The position numbers and the translations under genes were made by a program. This document shows, piece after piece, positions 25,621-34,801 of a stretch of 64,000 nt of DNA (positions are counted from its first letter, which is position 1; every line of letters begins with the position of its first letter). Under the pieces are notes generated by a model. The model was given only the letters and a program-made list of their open reading frames with translations, had not been told where the DNA came from and ran no database searches. Source of the stretch: Caryophanales bacterium (GTDB taxonomy: Bacteria; Bacillota; Bacilli; Bacillales; Amphibacillaceae); assembly GCA_029257405.1 (NCBI GenBank), contig JARIBO010000048.1, forward strand, positions 1 through 64,000. Reading direction: 5' to 3'.

Positions 25621-26815
25621 ATGCAATAAAGTTATCAAAATAGCCCTGGATATAAACAATCGGCGTTCCTTTATCTCCGCTTCCAGAAGTTAAATCTGAT
25701 AATGAACCAATTAAATCTGTTAATTTTCTAGGCGTCGTCCCTTGTGCTTCAACTGAATCACTTTCTTCGACGTCTTTTCTTTCTTTCATAAAATCAGAAA
25801 TGGCAGCTTTTAATTCATCGCCACGTAAATCTGAAAACTGATTATCAGCTAAATATTTTAATTTAATTTCATTTGGTTGACCAGTCAGGCCAGTTGTGTA
25901 AGCCGGCGAAACAACAGGGTCTGCAAGTTCCCATATCTTACCTACAGGGTCTTTAAATGCGCCATCACCATAAACCATGACTTCTACAGTTTTACCTGTT
26001 AATTCCTTCATTTTAGCTTGAATATCATCAACAATAGGTTGAGAGTCTCTTGGGAATAACTTAACTTCAGTATCTGTTGATTTATTTGATCCAAGTAAAC
26101 CATAATCTCTATTATATCCGCTGTCGCCAATAGGCTCTGCTAATATATCAGCAAGACTATAAATCTTTTCTCCACCATGTAATTTTAAAACGTTTTTTGT
26201 TCTTTCACGCCCATGAATATCACAAGTCAATATATTTTTTGTGTAATCAAGAATACTTCTTGGATTATTAGAAAAAATAACTTCACACACAATCCCATGT
26301 TCAGCGACAATTTCTTTATAATGATCAATGTAATCAACACCTGTAAAAGCATGTTTATTGTAACCAAAATGCTCACGGAATTCTTTTTCTGTTAATACAT
26401 CAGTTAAAGGATTAATTCCTTTTTCGTCAAGTGCTTCAAGTTCAACGAGCTGATTACCCACTTCATCTGATGGATAACTTAACATTAAAACAATTTTTTT
26501 CACGCCTTTTGCAATCCCGTGTAAACAGTTAGAAAAACGATTACGACTTAATATAGGAAATATAACACCCACGCAATCATCATCACCGAACTTTGATTTA
26601 ACATCTTCAGCAATATCGTCGACTGTTGCATAGTTTCCTTGTCCACGTGCTATAATAGATTCAGTAATAGATATGATGTCTCTATCATTAATTTCGAATC
26701 CTTCAACTTCTTGTGCTTTCATGACACTATCAACAACGAAATCAACAATATTATCGCCTTCATTAATGATTGGTGCACGTAATCCTCTTGCAACTGTTCC
26801 AACAACTCTTCCCAC
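25619..26815 (-). CDS. CofE-like (F420-0:L-glutamate ligase family) protein
   Basis: A 398-residue protein beginning GRVVGTVARGLRAPIINEGD, then DIISITESIIARGQGNYATVDDIA, with YGLLGSNKSTD and VMVYGDGAFKDPVGKIWELADP further on, all typical of a Firmicute branch of the CofE family. CofE adds gamma-linked glutamates to F420-0 with GTP, but Bacilli are not known to make F420, so the acceptor here is likely different (a folate or another cofactor is one possibility). It is monocistronic. A GGAGCGG site precedes ATG 26815. Confidence 0.78.
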   Translation of the reverse strand: MGRVVGTVARGLRAPIINEGDNIVDFVVDSVMKAQEVEGFEINDRDIISITESIIARGQGNYATVDDIAEDVKSKFGDDDCVGVIFPILSRNRFSNCLHGIAKGVKKIVLMLSYPSDEVGNQLVELEALDEKGINPLTDVLTEKEFREHFGYNKHAFTGVDYIDHYKEIVAEHGIVCEVIFSNNPRSILDYTKNILTCDIHGRERTKNVLKLHGGEKIYSLADILAEPIGDSGYNRDYGLLGSNKSTDTEVKLFPRDSQPIVDDIQAKMKELTGKTVEVMVYGDGAFKDPVGKIWELADPVVSPAYTTGLTGQPNEIKLKYLADNQFSDLRGDELKAAISDFMKERKDVEESDSVEAQGTTPRKLTDLIGSLSDLTSGSGDKGTPIVYIQGYFDNFIA

Positions 26816-26869
26816 AATAACCGCTCCTTATAACTTTTTACAGTTAATATTAAATGTATGTCTACTTGT

Positions 26870-26899
26870 AATATACACTGTAAGCGTGGTGTATGTAAA
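26870..26899 (-). promoter_or_regulatory. probable promoter of the CofE-like gene
   Basis: On the minus strand TTTACA (plus 26894-26899) and TATATT (26870-26875) are spaced by 18 bp, about 55 bp before the start codon. Both boxes match 5 of 6 consensus bases. Confidence 0.45.
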
Positions 26900-27170
26900 A
26901 TGAATATGTTTAAAAAGAGGTAAAAAAGCTTAAAAGTTTAAGTATTGTCAGAAAAAATATGTTTTTTGACATAATCTAATAAAATACGAAAAAACTTTGC
27001 ATTTTAAAAAGAAGTCGGTAAACTTATTTAAAGAACGTAATTGTGCAATAAAGTTTAGCTCATACATTAATATATGTTACTTATTGATTTATGCGGATTA
27101 TTATTAGAATTTCCCTATAAAAATAAAAATGATTAAACTGACTATAAATGACTGTTCACATAAAAAAATA
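26900..27170. other. gene-free stretch, no clear element
   Basis: Very AT-rich spacer between divergent genes. I see a small palindrome CTTAAAAGTTTAAG (26930-26943) and an imperfect hairpin with arms near TGTCAG (26946) and TTGACA (26966-26971), but no matching -10 box at proper spacing, no riboswitch motif and no open frame of note. Confidence 0.4.
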
Positions 27171-27186
27171 AAAGGAGATGATTTTC

Positions 27187-27729
27187 TTGAAAAGAATTGC
27201 AGTTGATATGGACGAAGTTTTAGCAGATTTTAGTAAAGAATTAGTTGATCGTGTAAATGAGAAATATAATTTAGGTATTACAATGAATGATTTAGCTGGA
27301 ACACCGATTCAAAAATTATATCCAGAGTTAGCAGATGATATGTTTGAAATTGTTAATACGGACTCTTTTTTTAGAAGTTTACCGGTAATTAAAGATTCAC
27401 AAGAAGTATTAAAAGAGTTAGCAGAGCATTATGAAATTGTTATTGCAACGGCAGCAATGCTTTCGCCTAATTCATTTGTCGCCAAATATGATTGGTTAAA
27501 AAAGCACTTTCCATTTTTAAATCCTAATCTATTTGTGTTTTGTGGTGATAAAAGTACAGTAAAAGCAGATTATTTGATTGATGATCATATTTATCAGCTT
27601 AATACATTTGGTGATCGTGGTATTATGTTTACGTCACCTCATAATATTAATGAACCTTATGATTTAAGAATGAATAATTGGCAAGAATTAAGAACTTACT
27701 TCTTAGAAAAAGTAAATGTTAAAGTATAA
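27187..27729 (+). CDS. 5'(3')-deoxyribonucleotidase (NT5C type)
   Basis: A 180-residue HAD-superfamily phosphatase of the NT5C family, which dephosphorylates deoxyribonucleoside monophosphates. The catalytic loop is AVDMDEVLADF; motif II is IATAAM, and the acidic motif III appears in YLIDDHIYQL. An ATG at 27178 directly abuts AAAGGAG, so TTG 27187, nine bases after the ribosome site, is the likelier start. It is 45 bp before the next gene. Confidence 0.87.
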   Translation: MKRIAVDMDEVLADFSKELVDRVNEKYNLGITMNDLAGTPIQKLYPELADDMFEIVNTDSFFRSLPVIKDSQEVLKELAEHYEIVIATAAMLSPNSFVAKYDWLKKHFPFLNPNLFVFCGDKSTVKADYLIDDHIYQLNTFGDRGIMFTSPHNINEPYDLRMNNWQELRTYFLEKVNVKV

Positions 27730-27774
27730 AAATTAACTTCTAATTTAGATTAATTAAGAGGGGATTGGACAAAT

Positions 27775-29031
27775 TTGATTTATGATGTAGTCGTAATAGG
27801 GGGTGGACCTTCTGGTTTAATGGCTGCTATTTCAGCGGCAGAAATGGGTTCACGTACATTACTTGTGGAAAAAGGAAATAAATTAGGAAACAAACTCGCT
27901 ATTTCAGGTGGTGGCCGTTGTAATGTAACGAACCGACTCCCGCAAGATGAATTAATAAAACATATACCTGGAAATGGAAAGTTTTTATATGGTCCTCTTT
28001 CTGTTTTTGATAATTATGATATTATTGATTTCTTTGAAAATTTGGGAGTTGCTTTAAAAGAAGAAGATCATGGTCGTATGTTTCCTGTGTCAAATTCAGC
28101 AAAATCTGTAGTTAACACGTTGCTTAATAAATTAAAGGAGTTAAATGTAACGATTCGAATCGATACGCCTGTAGAGAATATTACATATGATGAGAAATAT
28201 CATACAGTTAATTTAAAATCTCTTGAAAAAATTAAGACACGTTCACTCGTTATCGCTGTAGGTGGAAAATCTGTGCCTCATACTGGTTCGACAGGGGATG
28301 GTTACGCGTGGGCTAAAAAAGCAGGGCATACGATTACTGAGCTTTATCCAACAGAAGTTGCTTTAACTTCAGAAGAAGACTTTATTAAAAATAAAGCGTT
28401 GCAAGGTCTATCTTTACGTGATGTTGCTTTATCAGTTTTGAATGAAAATGATAAACCAATTATTACACATCAAATGGATATGATTTTTACCCACTTTGGT
28501 ATATCAGGTCCTGCTGTACTTCGTTGTTCGCAATATGCGGTAAAAGAGTTGATGAAAGGACAAACGAAGGTGAAAATGCATTTAGACGCACGTCCCGATT
28601 TGAGTGAAGAAGAATTATTACAAGAAATGACTAATCTTTTAGATGCTAATCCAAGAAAAACGGTTAAAAATACGCTTAAAGGTCTTGTTCCTGAACGGTA
28701 TTTAATATTTATTTTAGAAAGAACAGCTATTTCAGATGAGTTGAAGTGTGGTAATTTAAGAAAAGATGCCTTACAAAATATTTTATATGATATCAAGCAT
28801 TTTAAGTTTTTTGTCAATGGTTCATTATCAATTGAAAAAGCCTTTGTAACAGGTGGCGGTGTAGCTACAAAAGAAATTACCCCTAAAACAATGGGTTCAA
28901 AATTAACTGAACGTCTCTATTTTTGTGGTGAAATTCTAGATATTCATGGTTATACTGGTGGATATAATATCACTTCAGCATTTGTAACAGGAAGACTCGC
29001 AGGTACAAACGCTGCATATAGTGCTTATTAA
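27775..29031 (+). CDS. FAD-dependent oxidoreductase, BaiN/HI0933 family
   Basis: A 418-residue flavoprotein with an N-terminal dinucleotide-binding motif [19 protein letters not shown], followed by [22 protein letters not shown], the family signature, and a C-terminal FAD motif [16 protein letters not shown]. Relatives are annotated as BaiN/RdsA-type; most have no known substrate. The start is TTG 27775 behind AAGAGGGG. It probably shares a transcript with the nucleotidase upstream, ending at a strong bidirectional terminator. Confidence 0.9.
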   Translation: MIYDVVVIGGGPSGLMAAISAAEMGSRTLLVEKGNKLGNKLAISGGGRCNVTNRLPQDELIKHIPGNGKFLYGPLSVFDNYDIIDFFENLGVALKEEDHGRMFPVSNSAKSVVNTLLNKLKELNVTIRIDTPVENITYDEKYHTVNLKSLEKIKTRSLVIAVGGKSVPHTGSTGDGYAWAKKAGHTITELYPTEVALTSEEDFIKNKALQGLSLRDVALSVLNENDKPIITHQMDMIFTHFGISGPAVLRCSQYAVKELMKGQTKVKMHLDARPDLSEEELLQEMTNLLDANPRKTVKNTLKGLVPERYLIFILERTAISDELKCGNLRKDALQNILYDIKHFKFFVNGSLSIEKAFVTGGGVATKEITPKTMGSKLTERLYFCGEILDIHGYTGGYNITSAFVTGRLAGTNAAYSAY

Positions 29032-29070
29032 AACACCTCGACTTATCAAATGAAAAGTCGAGGTGTTTTT
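29030..29070. terminator. bidirectional terminator
   Basis: AAAACACCTCGACTT pairs with AAGTCGAGGTGTTTT. It serves the BaiN-like gene and the convergent AhpD-like gene. Confidence 0.92.
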
Positions 29071-29671
29071 ATTGTACTTGAGTAAGATGATTAAATTTAA
29101 TTAACGGTTCTTTTAAAATTAAGCGGTTGATTAAACTGTGAATAATTGCTGTTGGTAATAAAACAATAATACTTAATACGCTAATTAAATCACTTATTAA
29201 AGAAGATTTTTGTTTTTTCTTATTACTGAAAACGTTTTTGATATTACCTAGTGGAATCATATATTTATTTCCAAACATAATCATGCGTGTCGCTCCAAGA
29301 ATCGCATAAGCAAGATCTTTGTCATATTCTAAAACTAGTTTATTCCAAGCAGCTTGAGTCGGTTTACCTTGTGTATCTGCATAATGTTGTGCAAACATCA
29401 CGGCATGTAATTCATTCATAGGTACAGAATCTGTTTCACCCGAAAGCAACATTTTAATTTCTTTTTCGCTCATTCCTTGCTCTAATGCAATTTTTGTATG
29501 GCCGTACGAACAAATTTCACAGCCATTTACTTCGGTTACTGCAAGCATAATTCTTTCAATAAACTGGTTGGAAATTAATTTTGTCTTTTTTGCTTTGCGT
29601 AACTGGTTCAATGTTCGACTTGCATCAAACAAATAAGTATAGAGTTGATTTATAGAATTTTGTTTAGTCAT
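29069..29671 (-). CDS. carboxymuconolactone decarboxylase-family (AhpD-like) protein
   Basis: A 200-residue protein whose core has the AhpD-type thiol motif NGCEICSYGHTKIA (C-x2-C then H), typical of CMD-family peroxidase or thiol-disulfide proteins. A hydrophobic helix near the C-terminus (LISVLSIIVLLPTAIIHSLI) is an addition to the usual fold and may anchor it in the membrane. The open frame extends nine codons upstream, but AAAGGGATT fits ATG 29671. It is monocistronic and its role is unknown. Confidence 0.8.
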   Translation of the reverse strand: MTKQNSINQLYTYLFDASRTLNQLRKAKKTKLISNQFIERIMLAVTEVNGCEICSYGHTKIALEQGMSEKEIKMLLSGETDSVPMNELHAVMFAQHYADTQGKPTQAAWNKLVLEYDKDLAYAILGATRMIMFGNKYMIPLGNIKNVFSNKKKQKSSLISDLISVLSIIVLLPTAIIHSLINRLILKEPLIKFNHLTQVQ

Positions 29672-29825
29672 AGTAATCCCTTTCTGTTTAAAATACATTA
29701 CGCCCTATAGTATATAGCAATTTTATAAAAAATCTACTAAAGAAATAAAACAGATAAGGAGAATTAAAAATCTTTATGTTAAGATTAACGTATAATACAA
29801 TCAGTAAAGATAGGAGAAATTCTAA

Positions 29826-30281
29826 ATGTATATAAAAGAAGTAATGACAAAAGAAGTAATTACAGTAAGTGAAAGTGATACAGTAGAAAAGGCTGCAGGT
29901 TTACTTGCAACACACGATCTAAGTGGATTACCTGTTGTAGATGATAAAGGGTATCTTAAAGGAATTATAACAGAAGGTGACCTTATAAAACATAATTCAA
30001 AAGTACAAGTACCGGCATTTTTAGAAATACTTGGCGGAATTATTTATCTTGATGATCCTAATAAATATTTAGAAAACGTAAAAAAATCAATGGGTTACTT
30101 TGTTCAAACTGTCATGACAGAAGAAGTTATCACAATAAGTCCAGATGAAGAAATAGAAGTTGCTGCGAGTTTACTTGTGAGTAAAAAAGTAAATCGTTTA
30201 CCTGTTGTAGATGATACGGGTAAGCTTGTAGGGATTGTCTCTAGAAAAGATATTATGAATCATTTATTTCAAAATGAATAA
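29826..30281 (+). CDS. tandem CBS-domain protein
   Basis: A 151-residue cytoplasmic protein made of two CBS domains: residues 1-57 (MTKEVITVSESDTVEKAAGLL, GLPVVDDKGYLKGIITEGD) and 92-150 (MTEEVITISPDEEIEVAASLL, RLPVVDDTGKLVGIVSRKD), with a linker carrying an insert. CBS pairs bind adenosine nucleotides and act as energy sensors. No catalytic domain is fused. GATAGGAGA precedes ATG 29826; a modest terminator follows. Confidence 0.9.
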   Translation: MYIKEVMTKEVITVSESDTVEKAAGLLATHDLSGLPVVDDKGYLKGIITEGDLIKHNSKVQVPAFLEILGGIIYLDDPNKYLENVKKSMGYFVQTVMTEEVITISPDEEIEVAASLLVSKKVNRLPVVDDTGKLVGIVSRKDIMNHLFQNE

Positions 30282-30293
30282 GTAAATAAAAGT

Positions 30294-30318
30294 CATCTAT
30301 TATAGATGTACCTTTTTT
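30294..30318 (+). terminator. terminator after the CBS gene
   Basis: A short stem CATCTA/TAGATG with a 3-base loop, followed by TACCTTTTTTT. Confidence 0.6.
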
Positions 30319-30390
30319 TGATTTTAAGTCTTAGTTGTCTGAATTATCTAACTCATGTATAATATAAGGAACAAAAAGAGGAGGGTTATT

Positions 30391-30615
30391 ATGACAGATT
30401 GGTTAACCAGTTTGAAAACAGATACGCCTCAAGAAGGGTTTGAACTTGCTCTAACATTAGCTAGAAAAGGTGTGGCTTATACACAACCTTCAGCTGAAAT
30501 ACGAGAAAGATTAAGACCTGAATATGCAGAAAATGCTGACAGTCTTACAGCAGCATCTCATGTTGTAGCAATTCACTTTCAAACAGTAGCTACAGCAAAT
30601 GATTATTGGAAATAA
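30391..30615 (+). CDS. 74-residue soluble protein, unknown
   Basis: A small acidic, helix-rich protein (MTDWLTSLKTDTPQEGFELA ... HFQTVATANDYWK) without membrane segments or cysteines. I do not recognise it. The open frame begins earlier at 30355, but AGAGGAGGG, seven bases before ATG 30391, sets the start. It is flanked by terminators on both sides, so it is a single-gene transcript; the good ribosome site and terminator argue it is real. Confidence 0.65.
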   Translation: MTDWLTSLKTDTPQEGFELALTLARKGVAYTQPSAEIRERLRPEYAENADSLTAASHVVAIHFQTVATANDYWK

Positions 30616-30640
30616 ATACAACTATAAAATTAAGAAAAAT

Positions 30641-30687
30641 AAAACTTTCATCGATACTCGCTATTTGGTATTGGTGAAAGTTTTTTT
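30641..30687 (+). terminator. terminator after the 74-codon gene
   Basis: AAAACTTTCA...GTATT/GGTATTGGTGAAAGTTTTTTT form a long imperfect hairpin with a seven-base T-run. Confidence 0.8.
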
Positions 30688-30821
30688 ATGTGATTACGCA
30701 TAAAATAAAAAGACAGATTATTCATTATTATCTAACATATTCAAAGCTGAATCTAATTATTTGTTGAGGCGTAGATAACGGTATATAGTAAAACTAGTAC
30801 TTAAAAGAGGAGACTAAATTT

Positions 30822-32312
30822 ATGAGTTCAATAAATGTAAAGAAATATATTGATCCATCTTATAAACTATATATAAATGGAGAATGGACAGAAGGTTCAG
30901 AAGGTAAAACAATGGATTCAATTAATCCATCTACAGGAGAAAAATTAACGCAATTTATAAATGCTTCAAATGCTGATGTTGATGCTGCTGTTGAAGCTGC
31001 AGAAAAAGCATTACCAGAATGGGCAAAAGTAAGTATCGAAGAAAGAAGTAGAATATTACTTAAAATAGCCGATTTAATGGAAGAAAATGCAGACCATTTA
31101 GCAATGGTAGAAACTTTAGATAACGGAAAGCCACTTAGAGAAACAACAGCTGCAGATGTTCACTTAGCAATTGATCACTTTCGTTATTTTGCAGGCGTGA
31201 TTCGTTCTGAAGAAGGAACAGCTCAACAACTTGATGAAAATAACTTAACGATGGTTCTAAGAGAACCAATTGGTGTTGTCGGACAAATTGTTCCGTGGAA
31301 CTTCCCGCTTCTTATGAGTGCGTGGAAATTAGCACCAGCATTAGCAACAGGAAATACAATCGTTATTACACCATCTTCATCAACACCAGTAAGTTTACTA
31401 GAATTAGCAAAATTACTAGATCAACTTTTACCTAAAGGTGTTGTAAATATTATTACAGGTAAAGGATCACAGTCAGGTGATTATCTACTTAACCATGAAG
31501 GTATTTCTAAATTAGCGTTTACAGGTTCTACAGCAGTAGGATACACAGTTGCTAAAGCAGCAGCTGAGCGTTTAATTCCAGCTACATTAGAATTAGGTGG
31601 TAAGTCAGCTAATATCATCTTTAATGATGCAAATTGGGATCGTGCTGTTGAAGGTGTCCTAAAAGGTGTTGCCTTTAACCAAGGACAAGTATGTAGCGCT
31701 GGATCACGCGTTTTTGTTCATGAAGAGATCTATGATGAGTTTTTAATTGCAATAAAAGAAGCGTTTGAAAAAGTAGAAGTTGGATTACCATGGGTAGAAG
31801 GCGTTCAAATGGGTGCACAAGTTAATCAAAACCAACTTGATAAAATTTTAGAGTATGTAGAGATTGGTAAAGAAGAAGGAGCGACGCTTGTTACTGGTGG
31901 TTATCAAATTAAAGATGACAATTTAGGTGAAGGTGCATTTATGGCACCAACGATATTAGCAGATGCTCATAACAAGATGCGTATCGCTCAAGAAGAAATC
32001 TTTGGACCAGTAGCAACAGTTATTAAGTTTAAAGATGAAGACGAGGTAATCGAACTTGCAAATGATTCTGAGTATGGTTTAGCAGGTGGTGTCTTTACGC
32101 GCGATATTAATAAAGCACTTCGTGTTTCTCGTGGCGTTCGTACAGGACGTATGTGGGTTAACCAATACGCAAACTTACCAGCAGGAGCACCATTTGGTGG
32201 TTACAAGAATTCAGGTATTGGTCGCGAAACTTATAAGAGTATGATCGATTCTTATAGCCAAACAAAAAATATATTCATTAATACAAGTGAAGAAACTGAC
32301 GGCATGTATTAA
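30822..32312 (+). CDS. aldA: aldehyde dehydrogenase
   Basis: A 496-residue NAD(P)-dependent aldehyde dehydrogenase. The catalytic C291 (FNQGQVCSAGSR) and general base E257 (LELGGKS) are present, as are FTGSTAVG and the terminal PFGGYKNSGIGRE. The usual cofactor-binding KPA/KPS triplet reads TPS (T183) in ITPSSSTPVS; a similar departure occurs, as I recall, in staphylococcal AldA proteins. The aldehyde substrate is not evident. It is monocistronic, with AAGAGGAG before ATG 30822 and a terminator after. Confidence 0.88.
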   Translation: MSSINVKKYIDPSYKLYINGEWTEGSEGKTMDSINPSTGEKLTQFINASNADVDAAVEAAEKALPEWAKVSIEERSRILLKIADLMEENADHLAMVETLDNGKPLRETTAADVHLAIDHFRYFAGVIRSEEGTAQQLDENNLTMVLREPIGVVGQIVPWNFPLLMSAWKLAPALATGNTIVITPSSSTPVSLLELAKLLDQLLPKGVVNIITGKGSQSGDYLLNHEGISKLAFTGSTAVGYTVAKAAAERLIPATLELGGKSANIIFNDANWDRAVEGVLKGVAFNQGQVCSAGSRVFVHEEIYDEFLIAIKEAFEKVEVGLPWVEGVQMGAQVNQNQLDKILEYVEIGKEEGATLVTGGYQIKDDNLGEGAFMAPTILADAHNKMRIAQEEIFGPVATVIKFKDEDEVIELANDSEYGLAGGVFTRDINKALRVSRGVRTGRMWVNQYANLPAGAPFGGYKNSGIGRETYKSMIDSYSQTKNIFINTSEETDGMY

Positions 32313-32350
32313 TCTAATTTAGAAAATTATTAAGTATAGTATTAAAAGTG

Positions 32351-32389
32351 CCCTACAGAGTAAATTTAAAACTCTCTAGGGTATTTTTT
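32351..32389 (+). terminator. terminator after the aldehyde dehydrogenase gene
   Basis: CCCTACAGAGT pairs with ACTCTCTAGGG (one mismatch) and is followed by TATTTTTTATTT. Confidence 0.8.
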
Positions 32390-32517
32390 ATTTGGTGGTT
32401 TTTATAAAATGATCCATATGATAAACTTACTATAGTGCAAAAGCTTTATTTATGATATGTTAAATATAGCTTTAAAAACGTGAGATAATTTAATTTCTTT
32501 AATAAGGAGAGAAATAA

Positions 32518-33348
32518 ATGAAAGTATTAATTAATGAAGACATTGTTGATAGAGAAAATACATCAGTAGATATTGAAGATCGAGGGTACCAATTTGGTGA
32601 TGGTGTTTATGAGGTTGTTCGCGTATACGAAGGTAAAACCTATGAACTAGATGGTCATGTTGAACGTCTATTTAGGAGTGCTAAAGAAATTGATTTATCA
32701 CTTTCATTTACAGAAGAAGGATTTAAGCAAAATATTGAAAATTTAGTAAAAGAAAATAATTTATTAGATGGTGGCATTTATTTTCAAATTACGCGAGGTG
32801 TAGCGCCTCGTTCACATAGTTATGACCGTACAGTCGCTCCGGAATTAGTTGCTTACCCGCTTTACTTTACACGTCCAAAAGAAAAACAAGCAACAGGTGT
32901 AACAGCTATTACAGTAGAAGATTTAAGATGGTTGCGTTGTGATATAAAAAGTTTGAATTTATTATATAATGTGATGATGAAACAAAAGGCACAAGATGAA
33001 GAAGCGTTTGAAGGTATTTTTATTCGTGATGGAATTGTAACTGAAGGAACGTCAACAAACATATTTATCGTAAAGGATGGTATCTACAAAACTCACCCTG
33101 TAAATAACATGATATTAAATGGTATTACACGTCAGCGTATTATAAAGTTGCTTAGAGAGAATAATCTTGAAGTAGAAGAAGTTGAATTTACAAAAGAAGA
33201 TCTCTTTGCAGCTGATGAAGCTTTTATTAGTTCAACAACTGCTGAAGTAATGCCAATTTGCAAAATCGATGATAAAAAAATAGGTGATGGACAAGTTGGA
33301 AAGAAAACAAAAGAAATATATGATTTATTAATTAATTATATTGGTTAA
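32518..33348 (+). CDS. dat: D-amino acid aminotransferase
   Basis: A 276-residue fold-type IV PLP enzyme that interconverts D-alanine and D-glutamate with their 2-oxo acids, supplying D-amino acids for the cell wall. The PLP lysine is K144 (CDIKSLNLL); other hallmarks are DRGYQFGDGVYEV near the N-terminus, EGTSTNIF and a phosphate-binding ISSTTAEVMP near the end. Its length and DRGYQFGDGV segment separate it from the branched-chain aminotransferase at 63384. AAGGAGAG precedes ATG 32518. Confidence 0.93.
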   Translation: MKVLINEDIVDRENTSVDIEDRGYQFGDGVYEVVRVYEGKTYELDGHVERLFRSAKEIDLSLSFTEEGFKQNIENLVKENNLLDGGIYFQITRGVAPRSHSYDRTVAPELVAYPLYFTRPKEKQATGVTAITVEDLRWLRCDIKSLNLLYNVMMKQKAQDEEAFEGIFIRDGIVTEGTSTNIFIVKDGIYKTHPVNNMILNGITRQRIIKLLRENNLEVEEVEFTKEDLFAADEAFISSTTAEVMPICKIDDKKIGDGQVGKKTKEIYDLLINYIG

Positions 33349-33360
33349 AATCATTCAATA

Positions 33361-33397
33361 CTCACTCATACAAACTTACTTGTATGAGTGTTTTTTA
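33361..33397 (+). terminator. terminator after dat
   Basis: A perfect 11-bp stem, CACTCATACAA with TTGTATGAGTG, and a T6 run. Confidence 0.92.
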
Positions 33398-33487
33398 ATT
33401 GAAAATAATTGTATAATAAGACGTGTTTCGGTAAACTAGTTTTGTTGATCTTATTTGATCGATAAATAAAAAGAAATTGGTGACATA

Positions 33488-34777
33488 ATGAAAAGCTTTT
33501 TTAAATTAGAAGAATTAAATACAAATGTTTATACTGAAACAATGGCAGGTCTTACGACATTTGTAACGATGGCCTATATTATTATTGTTAACCCATCAAT
33601 CCTTTCAGCAGCGGGCGTACCGTTTGATCAGGTTTTTATTGCTACAATCGCTTCTGCAGTAGTAGGTACATTAATTATGGCATTATTTGCAAATTACCCA
33701 ATCGCTATAGCGCCAGGCATGGGAATGAATGCTTATTTTGCAAGTGTAGTAGCAGTTCAAGGTGTCAGTTATCAAACTGTGTTAGGTGCTGTGTTTTTTG
33801 CAAGTGTGTTATTTCTCTTATTAGCTATGACAAAATTCAGAGAATTATTATTAGACTCAATCCCAGTACCACTTAAAATTGGAATTACAGCAGGTATTGG
33901 TTTGTTTATTGCGTTTTTAGGTTTGCGCATGTCAGGAATTGTTGTGCCAGACGAAAGTACATTTGTTGCATTTGGAGATGTAACAGAACCAATGACTGCA
34001 CTTGCGATTGGTGGTATATTTTTAACGTTAATCTTAACTGCTCGCAATGTACGCGGGGCATTGTTTATTGGTATGTTTATGACAGCAATTGTCGCTTATT
34101 TTTTAGGTATGTTAGAAGTTGATGGGATTGTTTCGTTACCTCCATCGCTTGTGTTTTTTGATTTTGATTTAGCAGGTGTCTTCACTCATGGTTTATATGG
34201 GGTAATATTTGCCTTTTTACTAGTTACTATATTTGATACAACGGGGACAATGATTGGTGTTGCTGAACAAGCTGGTCTAATGAAAAATGGTCACTTACCA
34301 AGAGCAAGTGCAGCACTAACTGCAGATGCAGTAGCTTCAACAATTGGAGCAAGTCTTGGTTCAACACCATCAAGTGCTTATGTTGAATCTTCCGCAGGAG
34401 TAGCAGCAGGTGGGCGAACTGGCTTAACTTCGATTGTCGTAGCAATACTATTTGTTTTTGCATTGTTCTTTTCGCCGATTGTTGCTGCGATTGCAGAGGT
34501 ACCAGCAATTACAGCACCAGCCTTAATTATTGTAGGTAGCTATATGATGAATGGTTTAGCTAAAGTAAGATGGAATGAATTTGACGAAGCATTTCCGACT
34601 TTTGCGATTATATTAACTATGCCACTTACTTCAAGTATCGCAACAGGTATTGCGATGGGCTTTATTATTTATCCACTCTTAAAAGTAGCGTCTGGTAAAG
34701 CTAAAACAGTACCTGCTATTATTTATTTATTTGGAATTATTTTTACAATCCAGTTAATCTTTTTCCCAATGCATTAA
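33488..34777 (+). CDS. NCS2-family (AzgA-like) purine permease
   Basis: A 429-residue membrane carrier with 12-14 helices of the NCS2 purine type, probably importing guanine, hypoxanthine or adenine with H+. Features: TYTETMAGLTTFVTMAYIIIVNPSIL-like start, APGMGMNAYFA, TLFDTTGTMIGVAEQAG-type segment (IFDTTGTM) and STIGASLGSTPSSAYVESSAGV, all typical of the AzgA/PbuG branch. No purine riboswitch is visible upstream; a TATAAT at 33412-33417 may be its promoter. It may be co-transcribed with the aminotransferase 24 bp downstream. Confidence 0.9.
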   Translation: MKSFFKLEELNTNVYTETMAGLTTFVTMAYIIIVNPSILSAAGVPFDQVFIATIASAVVGTLIMALFANYPIAIAPGMGMNAYFASVVAVQGVSYQTVLGAVFFASVLFLLLAMTKFRELLLDSIPVPLKIGITAGIGLFIAFLGLRMSGIVVPDESTFVAFGDVTEPMTALAIGGIFLTLILTARNVRGALFIGMFMTAIVAYFLGMLEVDGIVSLPPSLVFFDFDLAGVFTHGLYGVIFAFLLVTIFDTTGTMIGVAEQAGLMKNGHLPRASAALTADAVASTIGASLGSTPSSAYVESSAGVAAGGRTGLTSIVVAILFVFALFFSPIVAAIAEVPAITAPALIIVGSYMMNGLAKVRWNEFDEAFPTFAIILTMPLTSSIATGIAMGFIIYPLLKVASGKAKTVPAIIYLFGIIFTIQLIFFPMH

Positions 34778-34801
34778 ACAATTTTGAGAGGATGAGAAAT
34801 A

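Noticed and set aside
26940-26990. TTGACA at 26966 as a promoter for the nucleotidase gene
   Set aside because: No acceptable -10 box lies at 15-19 bp, and the hexamer is part of an imperfect hairpin.
33398-33487. Possible purine riboswitch before the NCS2 permease
   Set aside because: The leader is short, AT-rich and lacks the conserved purine aptamer loops; only a TATAAT is seen.
34227-34508. Minus-strand 93-codon leucine/glutamine-rich frame opposite the purine permease
   Set aside because: The repetitive composition is the reverse complement of membrane-helix codons; there is no ribosome site.
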